Source: a virus
IMG/VR virus record: IMGVR_UViG_3300020596_000498
Span: 1-25,896 of that record
Strand: one strand, 5' to 3'
DNA length: 25,896 nt
Shown: piece by piece, positions 15,338 through 23,981 of the stretch
How the letters are laid out: every line of letters starts with the position of its first letter
Numbering within the stretch: position 1 is the stretch's first letter
Notes under the pieces: generated by a model
The model's database searches: none
What the model was told of the DNA's origin: nothing
Seen by the model: the letters and a program-made list of their open reading frames with translations, nothing else
Program-made: the position numbers and the translations under genes

Positions 15338-15961
15338 ATGACGAGAGCACTCTCGGCCGGGCTGATTTCCGAACTCACGGCCTCGCTGTGCAGACCCATC
15401 ATGTTATTCGAAGGCGTCTTCGAATCCCTCACGCTCAGACTCTCCACTGGTAACGGCGACATTTCGTGGAACGGAGAAACGTGGCTGGGTAATGGCTGGC
15501 TACGCGAATGGAGCGGACCTCAAGAGTCGGATGATTTCGCCAAGAATAATCTTGAAATTATTTTAACTGGTGTACCCGAACTGATGCTCGCGCTGATCAT
15601 GGCTGGCATCAAGCAGGGCGCGGCCGGGAAGTTTTATTTCGGAATGCTCAACGCCGCCGGCGCAGTGATCACATCGCCATATTTACTTTTTGAAGGGAAG
15701 CTTGACGTGCCGGTTCTCGATGAAGGCCAAGAGGATTCTCAAATCACTCTCACGTATGAAAACGAGTACACGTCCGTCAATCGTTCAAAGGAATCGCGGT
15801 GGGAGCCAGAAACACAGAAGATGTTCTACCCCAGTGACCTCGGGTTTCAGTACGTAACAGCAACGCAGGAGTGGAACGGAACCTGGGGTCCGAAGAAGCA
15901 GGAGCCCCGAACGAAAAATAAATCTACAAAGCCCAAGAAAAAGCGCGGAAGTAAAACGTGA
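15338..15961 (+). CDS. Tail-tip protein, conserved, with basic C-terminal tail
   Basis: This 207-residue protein starts two bases after the previous stop. Its pattern is that of a widespread siphophage tail family lying before the J-like hub: 'RLSTGNGDISWNGETWLGNG' near residues 34-53, a middle ITLTYENEYTSVNRSKESRW region and FYPSDLGFQYVTATQEWNGT near the end. These correspond to the 'G-x-G-x-i-x-w-n-G-x-x-W-x-G' and 'y-P-G-D-x-G-F' marks of that group, related in order to the DUF2163-like proteins. The last 25 residues (KKQEPRTKNKSTKPKKKRGS) are strongly basic, unlike the rest. No enzymatic motif is seen. Role in the tail tip is inferred from order. Confidence 0.75.
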   Translation: MTRALSAGLISELTASLCRPIMLFEGVFESLTLRLSTGNGDISWNGETWLGNGWLREWSGPQESDDFAKNNLEIILTGVPELMLALIMAGIKQGAAGKFYFGMLNAAGAVITSPYLLFEGKLDVPVLDEGQEDSQITLTYENEYTSVNRSKESRWEPETQKMFYPSDLGFQYVTATQEWNGTWGPKKQEPRTKNKSTKPKKKRGSKT

Positions 15962-18900
15962 CTGCATTAACTCTTAAAGAGCTTACCACCAAGTATCCCG
16001 TAAAAAAGGAGGAGGTGCAGCGCTATATTCGTAAGCACAAGCTCAGGAACACACATTCAGTGCGAGTGCGTGTGCGTGAAAGGCTAGCGGCGCGTAAGGC
16101 TTCGCAAGAAACCGGACGCGAGTACTCGTACAAGTCAGCAAGCGCTCCGTGGCAGGTGATTTATGGAAAGGCGCGCCTTGGGGGAATGTTTGCGTTCATT
16201 CATTCCACGGCGAACAACCTCAATTTGAACCTCGTGCTGCTGCTCGCCGGTCACGAAATCGAATCTATAGACCGAGTTTTCTTAGACACTGATGAGGTGC
16301 TTTTCGGCGCCTCTCCTGATCCAAGATGGTCGACGCAATTCAAAGTGGCCGACGGAACTCTTCGCACTGCCAGCCACAAAGTGTTCATGGCCGCTGGTCT
16401 TGGCGCACCGGGGCAAGCCGCGCAGGGAGATCTGATAGGTCAGTCCCCGGACAAGTGGACGGCCGCTCATACCCTTTCGAACCACGCGTATGCGTACCTG
16501 ATTCTCGTTCACGATGCGGCGTTGTTTCCCGATGGCCTGCCCGAAATCGGGTTCGAGGTGAAGGGAAAGAAGTGTTACGACCCGCGCTCTACGCTCACAG
16601 TGTGGACGGACAATTCTGCTCTTATCTGGGCGGACTTTTTAATGGACACGAAGATCGGCTTCGGCGTTCCGTTCGCTAAAATTGATATGACGCAGCTTTC
16701 TGCTGCGGCGAATATCTGCGACGAAACCATAACGCTGCAGGGCGGGGGAACCGAGAAGCGATACACGTTCAACGGGTACTTTGATACCTCAGAAGACCAA
16801 GAGTCGATTCTCGAACAAATTACACAAGCAATGAGCGGAGTCTCTATTTTTAGTGGTGGACTCTGGAAGATTAAACCGGGAGCGCACACCTCGTCGGTGG
16901 TAACTCTCACGGATGACGACTGGCTATCGCCGCTGCAGGTTCAAATCAAAGCTCCACGCTCAGAAAACTTCAACGCGATCAAGGGCACGTATGTAGCCTC
17001 TGACAGGAATTGGGAGGAGCGAGAGTTTCCGCTCGTGAAGAATGATTTTTACAAGGCTCAAGATAATAACGAGCTTGTAATTGAGGACATCCAACTACCG
17101 TTCACAATTTACCCGGCGGCCGCGCAACGCATCTCCAAGATTGAGCTCGAGGATGTTCGCCAAGGAATTACTGTGGCCGGCAGAGCAAAGCTAAAAGCGT
17201 TTCAAGCTGAAGTCGGTGACACGGTCGACATCACGCGTGCGCGGTTCGGATGGAGTGCAAAACTCTTTCGAGTACTTGAGTGCGAGCTCACTATCGAACT
17301 GGACGATTACAACGCTCCCGTTTTCGGCGTCGAGCTACTGTTGAAGGAAACCGCTGCAGGAATCTGGAACTGGAATAATGGCGAAGAAACAAATATCGAC
17401 CTCTCGCCAAACACAAATCTCCCGAGCCCCTTTAATGTCGCAGCGCTTACCGGCCTTACCCTATTAAGCGGAACCACTGAGCTCTACATTCGATCCGACG
17501 GCACCGTATTCTCTCGCATCAAGGTTTCTTGGACACCGATCACTGACGCATACGTAACGTCCGGCGGCCGCGTCGAGATTCAGTACAAACAGACCGCGGT
17601 CGTAGATTGGAGTAACGCCACGCCTGTTAACGGCGACCAGTCGTTCACTCACATTCTTGATGTGCAAGATGGCGCTGCTTACGACGTCAGAATACGCGCC
17701 GTCAACGCAGCGCAAATTCCGAGCGCTTATAGTTCTGTTAGCGGGCATGTCGTCATCGGGAAAACGGCGCCTCCATCTCAAGTTGAGCAACTCTACGCGC
17801 AGCTTGCCGGCTACAGCATCATTCTTTCATGGCCGGCTATAATGGATCTCGACGCGGACCTATATGTGCTGAAAGTGGGTTCACCGAGTGATAGCTGGGA
17901 AAATGCGGTTTTCATCCAAGAGGTCCGAGGAACGACATACACCTACGACCTTCAAGAAGCCGGAACGTACCGATTCTTTATTAAGGCAGTAGATACATCC
18001 AGAAACTCGAGTATCTCCGCGCAGGTCGTAAACGTCATTATCGGCGCGCCGTCACAGGTGAGCGTAAGCCAAACGATATCGGGTCCAAATGTTGTCCTTG
18101 CGTGGAGCGAGGCGGTGAGTAATTTCGCAATTGCTCAATATGAAATCACTGCCGGCGAGGTTTACGAGACTAGTACTCCTATCGCCAGTGTGAACGGCAC
18201 GACTCACACGCGGAAGGTCGACTGGGGTGGAGTCCGGCGCTTTTGGGTCGCCGCGCGCGACGTAGCGGCAAACCTTGGCCCTGCGGGCAACGTAGATATC
18301 ACGATCGTCATTCCAACCGCCGTGCAGGCATTAATCGCAACACCGATCGACAACAACGTTAAGCTAATCTGGGAAGGCCCCACGTTCGCGACGTTGCCCA
18401 TAGAGCGTTACGAAATTAGCAGGGGGGCGACGTATGCCGGTGCCGTTCTTTTGGGCGAGGTGCGCGGAACTATCGCCGTATACCCTGAACTGACAGCGGG
18501 AACATACATCTATTGGCTCGTCCCTTTCGATACGGCCAACAACGCCGGTCACGAAAAGGGCGCGAGCGCAGTAGTAACGGCACCGCCGGATTATCAGTTG
18601 TTAGATGACCAAGAGCTCGATCCGAGTGACGGCACTTTCTCAAACGTAATTATTCAAGACGACATTATTCAGATTTCGAACGTGGTCGTTAACCCGATAG
18701 AAATTCAGGACATCATCGCCAACCCTGGAATGGGGCTGCAGACAACGCAAAAAAGCTTGGCGCAGCTCAACGCAGAGGTCCCGCCGAAAAACCCACATGG
18801 GCTGCCCTCAGAGGCGGAAGTGTTTCGAATTCAGTGGCCCGAGATTAATACCGGGAACGCAAGCTATGACTGGACCATCGTGGACGCGATGGTGCGAAAC

Positions 18901-20829
18901 GCGCGAACATCAAATCAGCGGATTACCTGCCGCATAATAACAAACGACGAGGCGAACAATCCGTCGGGAAGCTGGTGGCTGCAAGCCTTCGCGGGCGTCG
19001 CTGGGAGCGGCACGCCTGGCTGGATCTATAAGGCGATTGACGACGGTGGCCTGATAGATCAATGGGCACCGGACTTTGTAAACACGGTCGTCCGCACGAA
19101 GTTCCAAGACTTTCTCGCAGCTCTTGCAGCACATGAAATTGACGGCATTCGGTTCGATACGCATCCGAACATCGCCGTGTGGGACACGGGCGTGTGGGGA
19201 CTCTATGCCGAGAACCATTTCAGCGGCGCGATGATTTCTCCCGCGTATACCACAGAGGTTCCGGAGCCGAGCCAATCTACCCAGGAATGGATAGTTGATC
19301 AAATCTTCGCGACCTTCTCCACCAAGGAAATAATTGCCGTCGTCGATTCCCTCCTTACGCTCAACTACACCGTAAACACGAAGGGCGGCGGTGTGCGTGC
19401 CGACGGCGTCGGGAATCCGTGGCATATGAACGAGCTCTACGTCGACCGCTACGCAGAAGCGAACCTCGCCAACGCGTGGCAATTTGCGAATGTTGAGTTC
19501 GAGCCCTACGGAACAATTCAGAGTTGGGTCAGCAACGGTTGGGACGTTCAAGGCATTCTGAACTGGATGCTCGACCGCCACATCATGGCATTCAACTCAA
19601 AGAACAGCGCGTTTAACCCTCCGGCGGCTGTGGTGAACATGTTCATCGAGTTTGTCCGACGTATGGGATACCGGCACGTAATTCGTTCTCTGCAGCACGC
19701 GCAGACTATAAACGTGAACTCGTCCTCGCCGTTTATCATGCAATGGAAGAATGCCGGCGTCGCGCGTTCGCACTACGGCCACAAAGTCGCGCTCAAATTT
19801 GCGAAGGCGAACGGACCGGAACATGTCGCGCTAGGAGAGGCGGCAAGCTTTCTCCCCGGCGACTCCGAGATCATACAAAACGTTACGCTGCCGACTTATC
19901 TCACATCCGGCACCTACACCGTATCCGCCGGCGTCGTTCATCCAACCACGAGAGACACCGAGGTTAAGCTCGCTATTTCCGGTCGCGACACTCAAGGCTG
20001 GTATCCGCTCTCGAGCATTCAAGTGGTGAATGCGTCGCCTCAATTCTCGCCACTAAAGTATCCATCAATCGGGATCAAGGGAGCTTATTTTGTTGCGAGT
20101 GCCGGCACGATCGTAACCAAGGCGACCCAAGCTGCGGCAACGTGGGACGACGTACTAGAGGAATGGCAAGACCAGACGGGGAATAGCCGACACCTTGAAA
20201 TGCTCACGGCTACTAAGAAGCCGCAGCTCAAGCAAACTACGATTAACTCGCTGGCCGGAATTCTCTTCGACGGCACCAACGACTTGTTCCTTGGCAATAC
20301 TCAATTCAGAAACATGCTCTCAAAAGTTGCGAGAGCGAAGATTTTCATGGTGATGCGCTGCCTCACGCAGAACAACGATAACCATATTCTCTCATTCGGC
20401 GGCCGCGCCCGAATGCTTGACTTCGGGACAGCCCCGACCATGAACTACAATATCGGTGGTCGCCGTCTCGATGCCGATTCTTTCTACAGCCAGTCCAGCG
20501 TGGTCACACATGGTAACAACGTGACCCAGTTACGAACGTTAGATTTCAACTGGGGTGGCCACTCAATGGATCTCTTTATCGATGGCTCGAAGGGCACGGC
20601 GGTCGTAACCGTTCCGAATTGGTTAACTGCCGGTCAAACCTCCGACACCGATATAGCGTGCGGAGTGGGGGCGAACTCCCTCGGTGCCGCAGACTTTACC
20701 AATATGTGGCTCTGCGAATTTATCATCGCGGTCCAGGAGTCGGCGACCGATCCGTTCCTTAGCACGGCCGATGTAAACGAAATCGAGTCAGCTCTTGCAT
20801 CGAAATACGGACTAACCATAGCGCCCTAA
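15958..20829 (+). CDS. Tail hub/receptor-binding protein (J-like) with FN3, glycosidase-like and LamG-like domains
   Basis: This 1623-residue protein is the likely host-recognition protein at the tail tip. Residues about 60-490 are the J-like hub (SAPWQVIYGKARLGGMFAFI; ALIWADFLMDTKIGFGVPFA). About 495-875 hold some four fibronectin III-like modules. About 920-1230 look like a TIM-barrel glycoside hydrolase of the DUF4874/DUF4832 kind (NPGMGL; FRIQWPEINTGNASYDWTIV; EIDGIRFDTH), and 1250-1356 its beta-sandwich partner. About 1365-1623 resemble a LamG/concanavalin-like lectin (EEWQDQTGNSRHLEM; ILFDGTNDLFLG). Candidate acids are Glu962, Asp1062, Asp1067 and Glu1180. The GTG start overlaps the previous stop. 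Residues 1-55 form a basic extension. Together this suggests capsule or surface polysaccharide binding and cutting; activity is inferred. Confidence 0.85.
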   Translation: MTALTLKELTTKYPVKKEEVQRYIRKHKLRNTHSVRVRVRERLAARKASQETGREYSYKSASAPWQVIYGKARLGGMFAFIHSTANNLNLNLVLLLAGHEIESIDRVFLDTDEVLFGASPDPRWSTQFKVADGTLRTASHKVFMAAGLGAPGQAAQGDLIGQSPDKWTAAHTLSNHAYAYLILVHDAALFPDGLPEIGFEVKGKKCYDPRSTLTVWTDNSALIWADFLMDTKIGFGVPFAKIDMTQLSAAANICDETITLQGGGTEKRYTFNGYFDTSEDQESILEQITQAMSGVSIFSGGLWKIKPGAHTSSVVTLTDDDWLSPLQVQIKAPRSENFNAIKGTYVASDRNWEEREFPLVKNDFYKAQDNNELVIEDIQLPFTIYPAAAQRISKIELEDVRQGITVAGRAKLKAFQAEVGDTVDITRARFGWSAKLFRVLECELTIELDDYNAPVFGVELLLKETAAGIWNWNNGEETNIDLSPNTNLPSPFNVAALTGLTLLSGTTELYIRSDGTVFSRIKVSWTPITDAYVTSGGRVEIQYKQTAVVDWSNATPVNGDQSFTHILDVQDGAAYDVRIRAVNAAQIPSAYSSVSGHVVIGKTAPPSQVEQLYAQLAGYSIILSWPAIMDLDADLYVLKVGSPSDSWENAVFIQEVRGTTYTYDLQEAGTYRFFIKAVDTSRNSSISAQVVNVIIGAPSQVSVSQTISGPNVVLAWSEAVSNFAIAQYEITAGEVYETSTPIASVNGTTHTRKVDWGGVRRFWVAARDVAANLGPAGNVDITIVIPTAVQALIATPIDNNVKLIWEGPTFATLPIERYEISRGATYAGAVLLGEVRGTIAVYPELTAGTYIYWLVPFDTANNAGHEKGASAVVTAPPDYQLLDDQELDPSDGTFSNVIIQDDIIQISNVVVNPIEIQDIIANPGMGLQTTQKSLAQLNAEVPPKNPHGLPSEAEVFRIQWPEINTGNASYDWTIVDAMVRNARTSNQRITCRIITNDEANNPSGSWWLQAFAGVAGSGTPGWIYKAIDDGGLIDQWAPDFVNTVVRTKFQDFLAALAAHEIDGIRFDTHPNIAVWDTGVWGLYAENHFSGAMISPAYTTEVPEPSQSTQEWIVDQIFATFSTKEIIAVVDSLLTLNYTVNTKGGGVRADGVGNPWHMNELYVDRYAEANLANAWQFANVEFEPYGTIQSWVSNGWDVQGILNWMLDRHIMAFNSKNSAFNPPAAVVNMFIEFVRRMGYRHVIRSLQHAQTINVNSSSPFIMQWKNAGVARSHYGHKVALKFAKANGPEHVALGEAASFLPGDSEIIQNVTLPTYLTSGTYTVSAGVVHPTTRDTEVKLAISGRDTQGWYPLSSIQVVNASPQFSPLKYPSIGIKGAYFVASAGTIVTKATQAAATWDDVLEEWQDQTGNSRHLEMLTATKKPQLKQTTINSLAGILFDGTNDLFLGNTQFRNMLSKVARAKIFMVMRCLTQNNDNHILSFGGRARMLDFGTAPTMNYNIGGRRLDADSFYSQSSVVTHGNNVTQLRTLDFNWGGHSMDLFIDGSKGTAVVTVPNWLTAGQTSDTDIACGVGANSLGAADFTNMWLCEFIIAVQESATDPFLSTADVNEIESALASKYGLTIAP

Positions 20830-20950
20830 TTTGACATACTCCCCCTCTTTTAAGAGGGGGATTCTAGGTGAGAATATTTATGCAATTACACACAAACATT
20901 ATCAGAGCTAAGTTTGACGCTTCTACCTTGATTGCCTCGAAGAACCGAAG
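20815..20950 (-). ncRNA. Putative omega (guide) RNA of element 2
   Basis: By analogy with element 1, the right end of element 2 (on the left in this orientation) should give a structured RNA containing the hairpin at 20842-20860, with a guide read from the phage sequence just outside TCAA, roughly 20811-20830 on the minus strand. Limits are approximate and expression is inferred. Confidence 0.33.
20842..20860. repeat. Right-end hairpin of element 2
   Basis: On the + strand CCCCCTCTT, a short loop and AAGAGGGGG form a stem of about nine pairs. ATTC on the inner side is GAAT on the minus strand, and the outer side runs through TATGTCAA, read on the minus strand. This is the same plan as in element 1. 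Confidence 0.8.
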
Positions 20951-22064
20951 TTCTCTTTGGTCTTACGCCAAGTCCACGTCCTTTCACGGTATGTCCTACC
21001 GCAAGAATGTTTTTAGCTGCATTGACATCTCTGTCATGCAGCTTCTTACACTCTGGACAAGTCCACTCTCTGATGTCGAGAGGAAGTTTTTCCACAATGT
21101 AAGAACATTCATTACAAGTCTTAGAGCTTGGAAAGAATCTGTCTATTACCGCCAGTTCCTTACCATACCACTTAGCCTTATATTCGAGCATGTTTCTAGC
21201 CATATCAAAGGAAGCATCAGACAAACTTCTAGCAAGCTTTCTATTTCTGACCATTCCTCTGACATGCAGATCTTCTATGCAAATGGTGTCGAATCTCTTG
21301 ACCATATCCAAAGAAAACTTATTAAGGTTGTCTTTCCTGCAATTTGCAACATGCTCGTGTATCCTTGCTACTTTAATCTTTTGAAGTTTCCATCTATTAG
21401 AGCCTTTAGTTCTTCGACTAAGAATCTTTTGAGCTTTTGCAAGCCGACTAAGATTAGCAGCAAGATATCTAGGGTTAGAGATGGTTTCTCCATTAGACAA
21501 AGTAGCGAGTCTATTGATCCCAAAATCAATCCCTATACTCTCGGTAGTTTTTGGAAGGGCTATTTTATCGGGTTCGTCCAGGCACAAAGTGACAAAGTAC
21601 TTTCCACTACAGCTCTTGGTTATCGTAACCGTAGTAGGAATACTCTGAAACACTCTGCTCCAGACAACCTTTATTTGCCCAACCTTACTAAGAGTAAGGA
21701 TCTTATTTTGAGAATTGTATTTGAACGCCTTGCTCGTGTACTCAGCGGATTGCTCACCGGACTTTTTCTTAAATCGAGGATACTTAGATCGCTTATCAAA
21801 GAAATTAACAAAGGCTACTTGAAGATGTCTTATAGCTTGCTGAGGGGGAACACAGGAGTTTTCAAGCGCCCACACAGTTCTATGTCTTTCCCTTGTCCAC
21901 TCAGCAGAAGCTTTATGGTAGTTGGGTTTTCCACCCTCTTTGAAAGTTCTCCCCCACCAATTAAGCGCGAAATTGTAAGCATACCGAGAGACTCCAAAAT
22001 CTTTAGAGAGAGCAATCCTTTGTTGCTCGTTGGGGTAGGCTCTAAATGTATATCTTACTTTCAC
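20886..22064 (-). CDS. tnpB: TnpB, RNA-guided nuclease, IS1341-like lone copy
   Basis: This 392-residue TnpB is complete and shows the canonical triad: Asp180 in SIGIDFGINR, Glu264 in DTICIEDLHVRGM, and Asp346 in LHDRDVNAAKNIL. The zinc ribbon is Cys317, Cys320, Cys336 and Cys339. The N-terminus VRYTFRAYPNEQQRIALSKD is the usual helix-turn-helix opening. The start is GTG at 22064; the AT-rich leader on its 5' side (22065-22139) has no clear Shine-Dalgarno and only a weak -35/-10 pair (TTGCAC and TACATA, 15 apart). A 438-residue open frame on the other strand covers the same stretch and is taken as a shadow. It is only distantly related to the first TnpB, so the two were not made by one duplication. 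Confidence 0.94.
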   Translation of the reverse strand: MKVRYTFRAYPNEQQRIALSKDFGVSRYAYNFALNWWGRTFKEGGKPNYHKASAEWTRERHRTVWALENSCVPPQQAIRHLQVAFVNFFDKRSKYPRFKKKSGEQSAEYTSKAFKYNSQNKILTLSKVGQIKVVWSRVFQSIPTTVTITKSCSGKYFVTLCLDEPDKIALPKTTESIGIDFGINRLATLSNGETISNPRYLAANLSRLAKAQKILSRRTKGSNRWKLQKIKVARIHEHVANCRKDNLNKFSLDMVKRFDTICIEDLHVRGMVRNRKLARSLSDASFDMARNMLEYKAKWYGKELAVIDRFFPSSKTCNECSYIVEKLPLDIREWTCPECKKLHDRDVNAAKNILAVGHTVKGRGLGVRPKRTSVLRGNQGRSVKLSSDNVCV

Positions 22065-22139
22065 AAGTTAAGTATGTACTTTGTGACTTGTTTGTGCAAT
22101 AGTTTTTTATTAACTTTTTTGAAAAGGACGGTTTTTCCT

Positions 22140-22159
22140 CCCCTACCTAAGGGAAGGGG
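22140..22159. repeat. Left-end hairpin of element 2 that resembles a right end
   Basis: On the minus strand CCCCTTCC and GGTAGGGG pair around CTTA with one mismatch. Read over 24 bases (22136-22159) it is identical at 22 positions to the right end of element 1 (11370-11393). The bases before it (GGAGA) and frame (LETPSLR then stop) look like a tnpB gene end. No gene body is attached. Confidence 0.7.
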
Positions 22160-22180
22160 TCTCCAAACCGAAGATCTGCG

Positions 22181-22903
22181 ATGACGCAGAAACCTCGAAT
22201 CATAGCACCGGTGTTCAGGGAGAAGTGGGGACAACACTATTCGTCTCGCGGGTGGAACAACGACAGCGCTGCAATCAACGCTGGATATCCCGTTTTCGCT
22301 CAACCCACGGCGTTCTTTGGAACCTGGGAGAAGGTGATCGATTACGGGACGGTCGTAAACGCGAGCCTTATTCGGCTTAGTTTTGTCCGACGCGACGTTT
22401 TTGGCAGCCTGGTTCTTAAGGTTAAGCTCGCGTATTCCACTGACAGCATCTCGTGGACCGAGCAAACGGACGTAATGCAGATTTACGGTGTTAACTTTCG
22501 ATACGTAAGGGTGCGCTTCGAGTTCGGCAATCTCCCTTCTGGAACTCCGATGGGACTACTCCTTGCGATTACCGTGGAAGCCGGTGGCGTTTCTTCAGAC
22601 AAGGACATTCTAAGCCTTGAGGACATTCGCGTGCGACTAGACGTCAAGGAAATAGACGACGGCGGAATGATGACTGCAAACGCCTCGGACGTTTCAGGTA
22701 CGCATGTTAATTTCAACAAAGTGTTCGTTGACGTGCGGGACTTAGTCCTCTCGCCAATGGGCCGCGACGCATTCAACCTGCCGTTTCAGTACGCAGTAAT
22801 ATTTGTTGATGCACCGAATCCGACTGGGTTTGAAGTGTTTGTTTGGGACAGCGCGGGGGTACGAGCCTCGCCGACCTGCTCATGGAGAGCGAAGGGAGTT
22901 TAA
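22181..22903 (+). CDS. Phage tail protein, conserved, function unknown
   Basis: This 240-residue protein lies between the hub gene and the collar fibre. It has an all-beta look, with a lectin- or discoidin-like pattern in the first half: WEKVIDYGTVVNASLIRLSF, LKVKLAYSTDSISWTEQTDV and FRYVRVRFEFGNLPSG, in which a measured deviation, a shift and an end strand follow each other as in galactose-binding-like domains. The second half (VNFNKVFVDVRDLVLSPMGR and FQYAVIFVDAPNPTGFEVFV) is less clear. The ATG directly follows the left end of element 2 and has only a weak GAAG before it, so the insertion may have removed its original leader. A tail-tip or fibre-attachment role is inferred from order. Confidence 0.72.
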   Translation: MTQKPRIIAPVFREKWGQHYSSRGWNNDSAAINAGYPVFAQPTAFFGTWEKVIDYGTVVNASLIRLSFVRRDVFGSLVLKVKLAYSTDSISWTEQTDVMQIYGVNFRYVRVRFEFGNLPSGTPMGLLLAITVEAGGVSSDKDILSLEDIRVRLDVKEIDDGGMMTANASDVSGTHVNFNKVFVDVRDLVLSPMGRDAFNLPFQYAVIFVDAPNPTGFEVFVWDSAGVRASPTCSWRAKGV

Positions 22904-23974
22904 GTGGTCGACTGGAATAAGCCTGATATCGATGATTTTCGTGATGACGTTCTCGACTTTTTGAACGATAAAATCGAACACGTCGCGAAGCAAGACTACG
23001 GCTCAGACACGAACATTCCAGTCGGCTCCCGACGAAGGAACCCTGGCACGGGATACCCGGAGTCATGGAACGGGACCGTCTGGACCGTTGAGTCATGGGT
23101 CCAAACTATTCTGGACCATATCGCAAACGTAGCTCTTCACTCCGGCGTCCCCGTCGGCGCGATGATCGAGTGGGGCGGAACAATAGCACCGCCTCCTTCA
23201 GGCTGGTTGGTTTGTGATGGTACCGCTATCTCTCGCGCGACTTACTCAGCTCTTCACACTGTGCTTCAAACGGCCGGCTACCCATTCGGTGCCGGAGATG
23301 GTTCTACAACTTTCAACCTTCCCGATTTCCGCGGCAAGAGTCCGTTGGGTAAAGCTGCCTCGGGAACCGGTAACACGCTGGGCCAAACCTTTGGTGCTCT
23401 CGATCATTCGCATTCGATGCCGAACCATATCCATGCAATCGCTGCTCATTCACACGCGATGGATCACCGCCACCAAGGTGGCTCACACCTACATGCTCAA
23501 ACAGCGCATCAGCATGGCGTGGCTGGGCATTATCACGATGCCCAGGGTGCGGGTGCCACCATAAACATCAATGGCGCGGGCTCTCACAGTCACAACATCC
23601 AGACTAACCAAACCGGGGGGTCAGGGAACGCAAATCGAGCGCTGCAAGCTACCAACACGCAGCTCGATAACATGACGACCCTCAACGATGCTTTGTCGAA
23701 TCACGTTCACCCACATGGAAACGTAGTCGGTTCTGTTGGAAATCGTTCTGGGAACGTAAACGGCGATGCAGCCTTTAACACCGACAACGGAAACTCTGGA
23801 TCAGTGAATACCGCCGCGGCTGGTGTTGTAGATACGACAAATATTTCAGCAAACGTTTCTGGGTCCGGAGTGAATACCGCCGCAGTTGGCCTCTCTACGA
23901 ACCTCGACGGAGCGACGACAACTGGAACGAATAACCACCGCTGCTTAACAGTCCACTACCTGATCAAAACGTGA
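22904..23974 (+). CDS. Collar-domain tail fibre with nine His-x-His motifs
   Basis: This 356-residue protein has a phage tail collar domain at about residues 80-145 (VPVGAMIEWGGTIAPPPSGW, LVCDGTAISRATYSALHTVL, FNLPDFRGKSPLG). Downstream it carries nine His-x-His motifs: 168-170, 175-177, 182-184, 188-190, 195-197, 202-204, 209-211, 228-230 and 267-269. In T4 gp37 such motifs hold metal ions along a trimeric needle, so a metal-stabilised trimeric tip is likely here. Residues 270-345 are Asn/Gly/Ala/Thr-rich and probably a beta-helical or repeat shaft. The start is GTG with AAGGGAG five bases before it (22892-22898). The first 75 residues probably attach it to the tail. Confidence 0.9.
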   Translation: MVDWNKPDIDDFRDDVLDFLNDKIEHVAKQDYGSDTNIPVGSRRRNPGTGYPESWNGTVWTVESWVQTILDHIANVALHSGVPVGAMIEWGGTIAPPPSGWLVCDGTAISRATYSALHTVLQTAGYPFGAGDGSTTFNLPDFRGKSPLGKAASGTGNTLGQTFGALDHSHSMPNHIHAIAAHSHAMDHRHQGGSHLHAQTAHQHGVAGHYHDAQGAGATININGAGSHSHNIQTNQTGGSGNANRALQATNTQLDNMTTLNDALSNHVHPHGNVVGSVGNRSGNVNGDAAFNTDNGNSGSVNTAAAGVVDTTNISANVSGSGVNTAAVGLSTNLDGATTTGTNNHRCLTVHYLIKT

Positions 23975-23981
23975 GGAAGTT

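Larger units (their letters stand above)
20831..22180 (-). mobile_element. tnpB-only IS605-family element (no tnpA); right end clear, left end uncertain
   Basis: The right end (minus strand) has GAAT, a hairpin built of CCCCCTCTT and AAGAGGGGG (about 20842-20860), then GGGGAGTATGTCAA ending at 20831. This differs from the right end of element 1 by a single base over 14. The insertion lies one base after the stop of the hub gene. At the other end a hairpin at 22140-22159 marks the element, but no TTAC lies at the expected distance beyond it, so the boundary (about 22160-22180) is open. With no transposase, it would need TnpA in trans, for example from element 1. Confidence 0.78.

Noticed and set aside
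20868-22184. A 438-residue open frame on the + strand covering element 2
   Set aside because: It lies antisense to an intact tnpB with all catalytic residues, and its translation has no recognisable domain and unusual residue use.
22160-22190. A TTAC target at the left end of element 2
   Set aside because: No GTAA on the + strand (TTAC on the minus strand) exists within the expected distance, so the exact boundary was left open.
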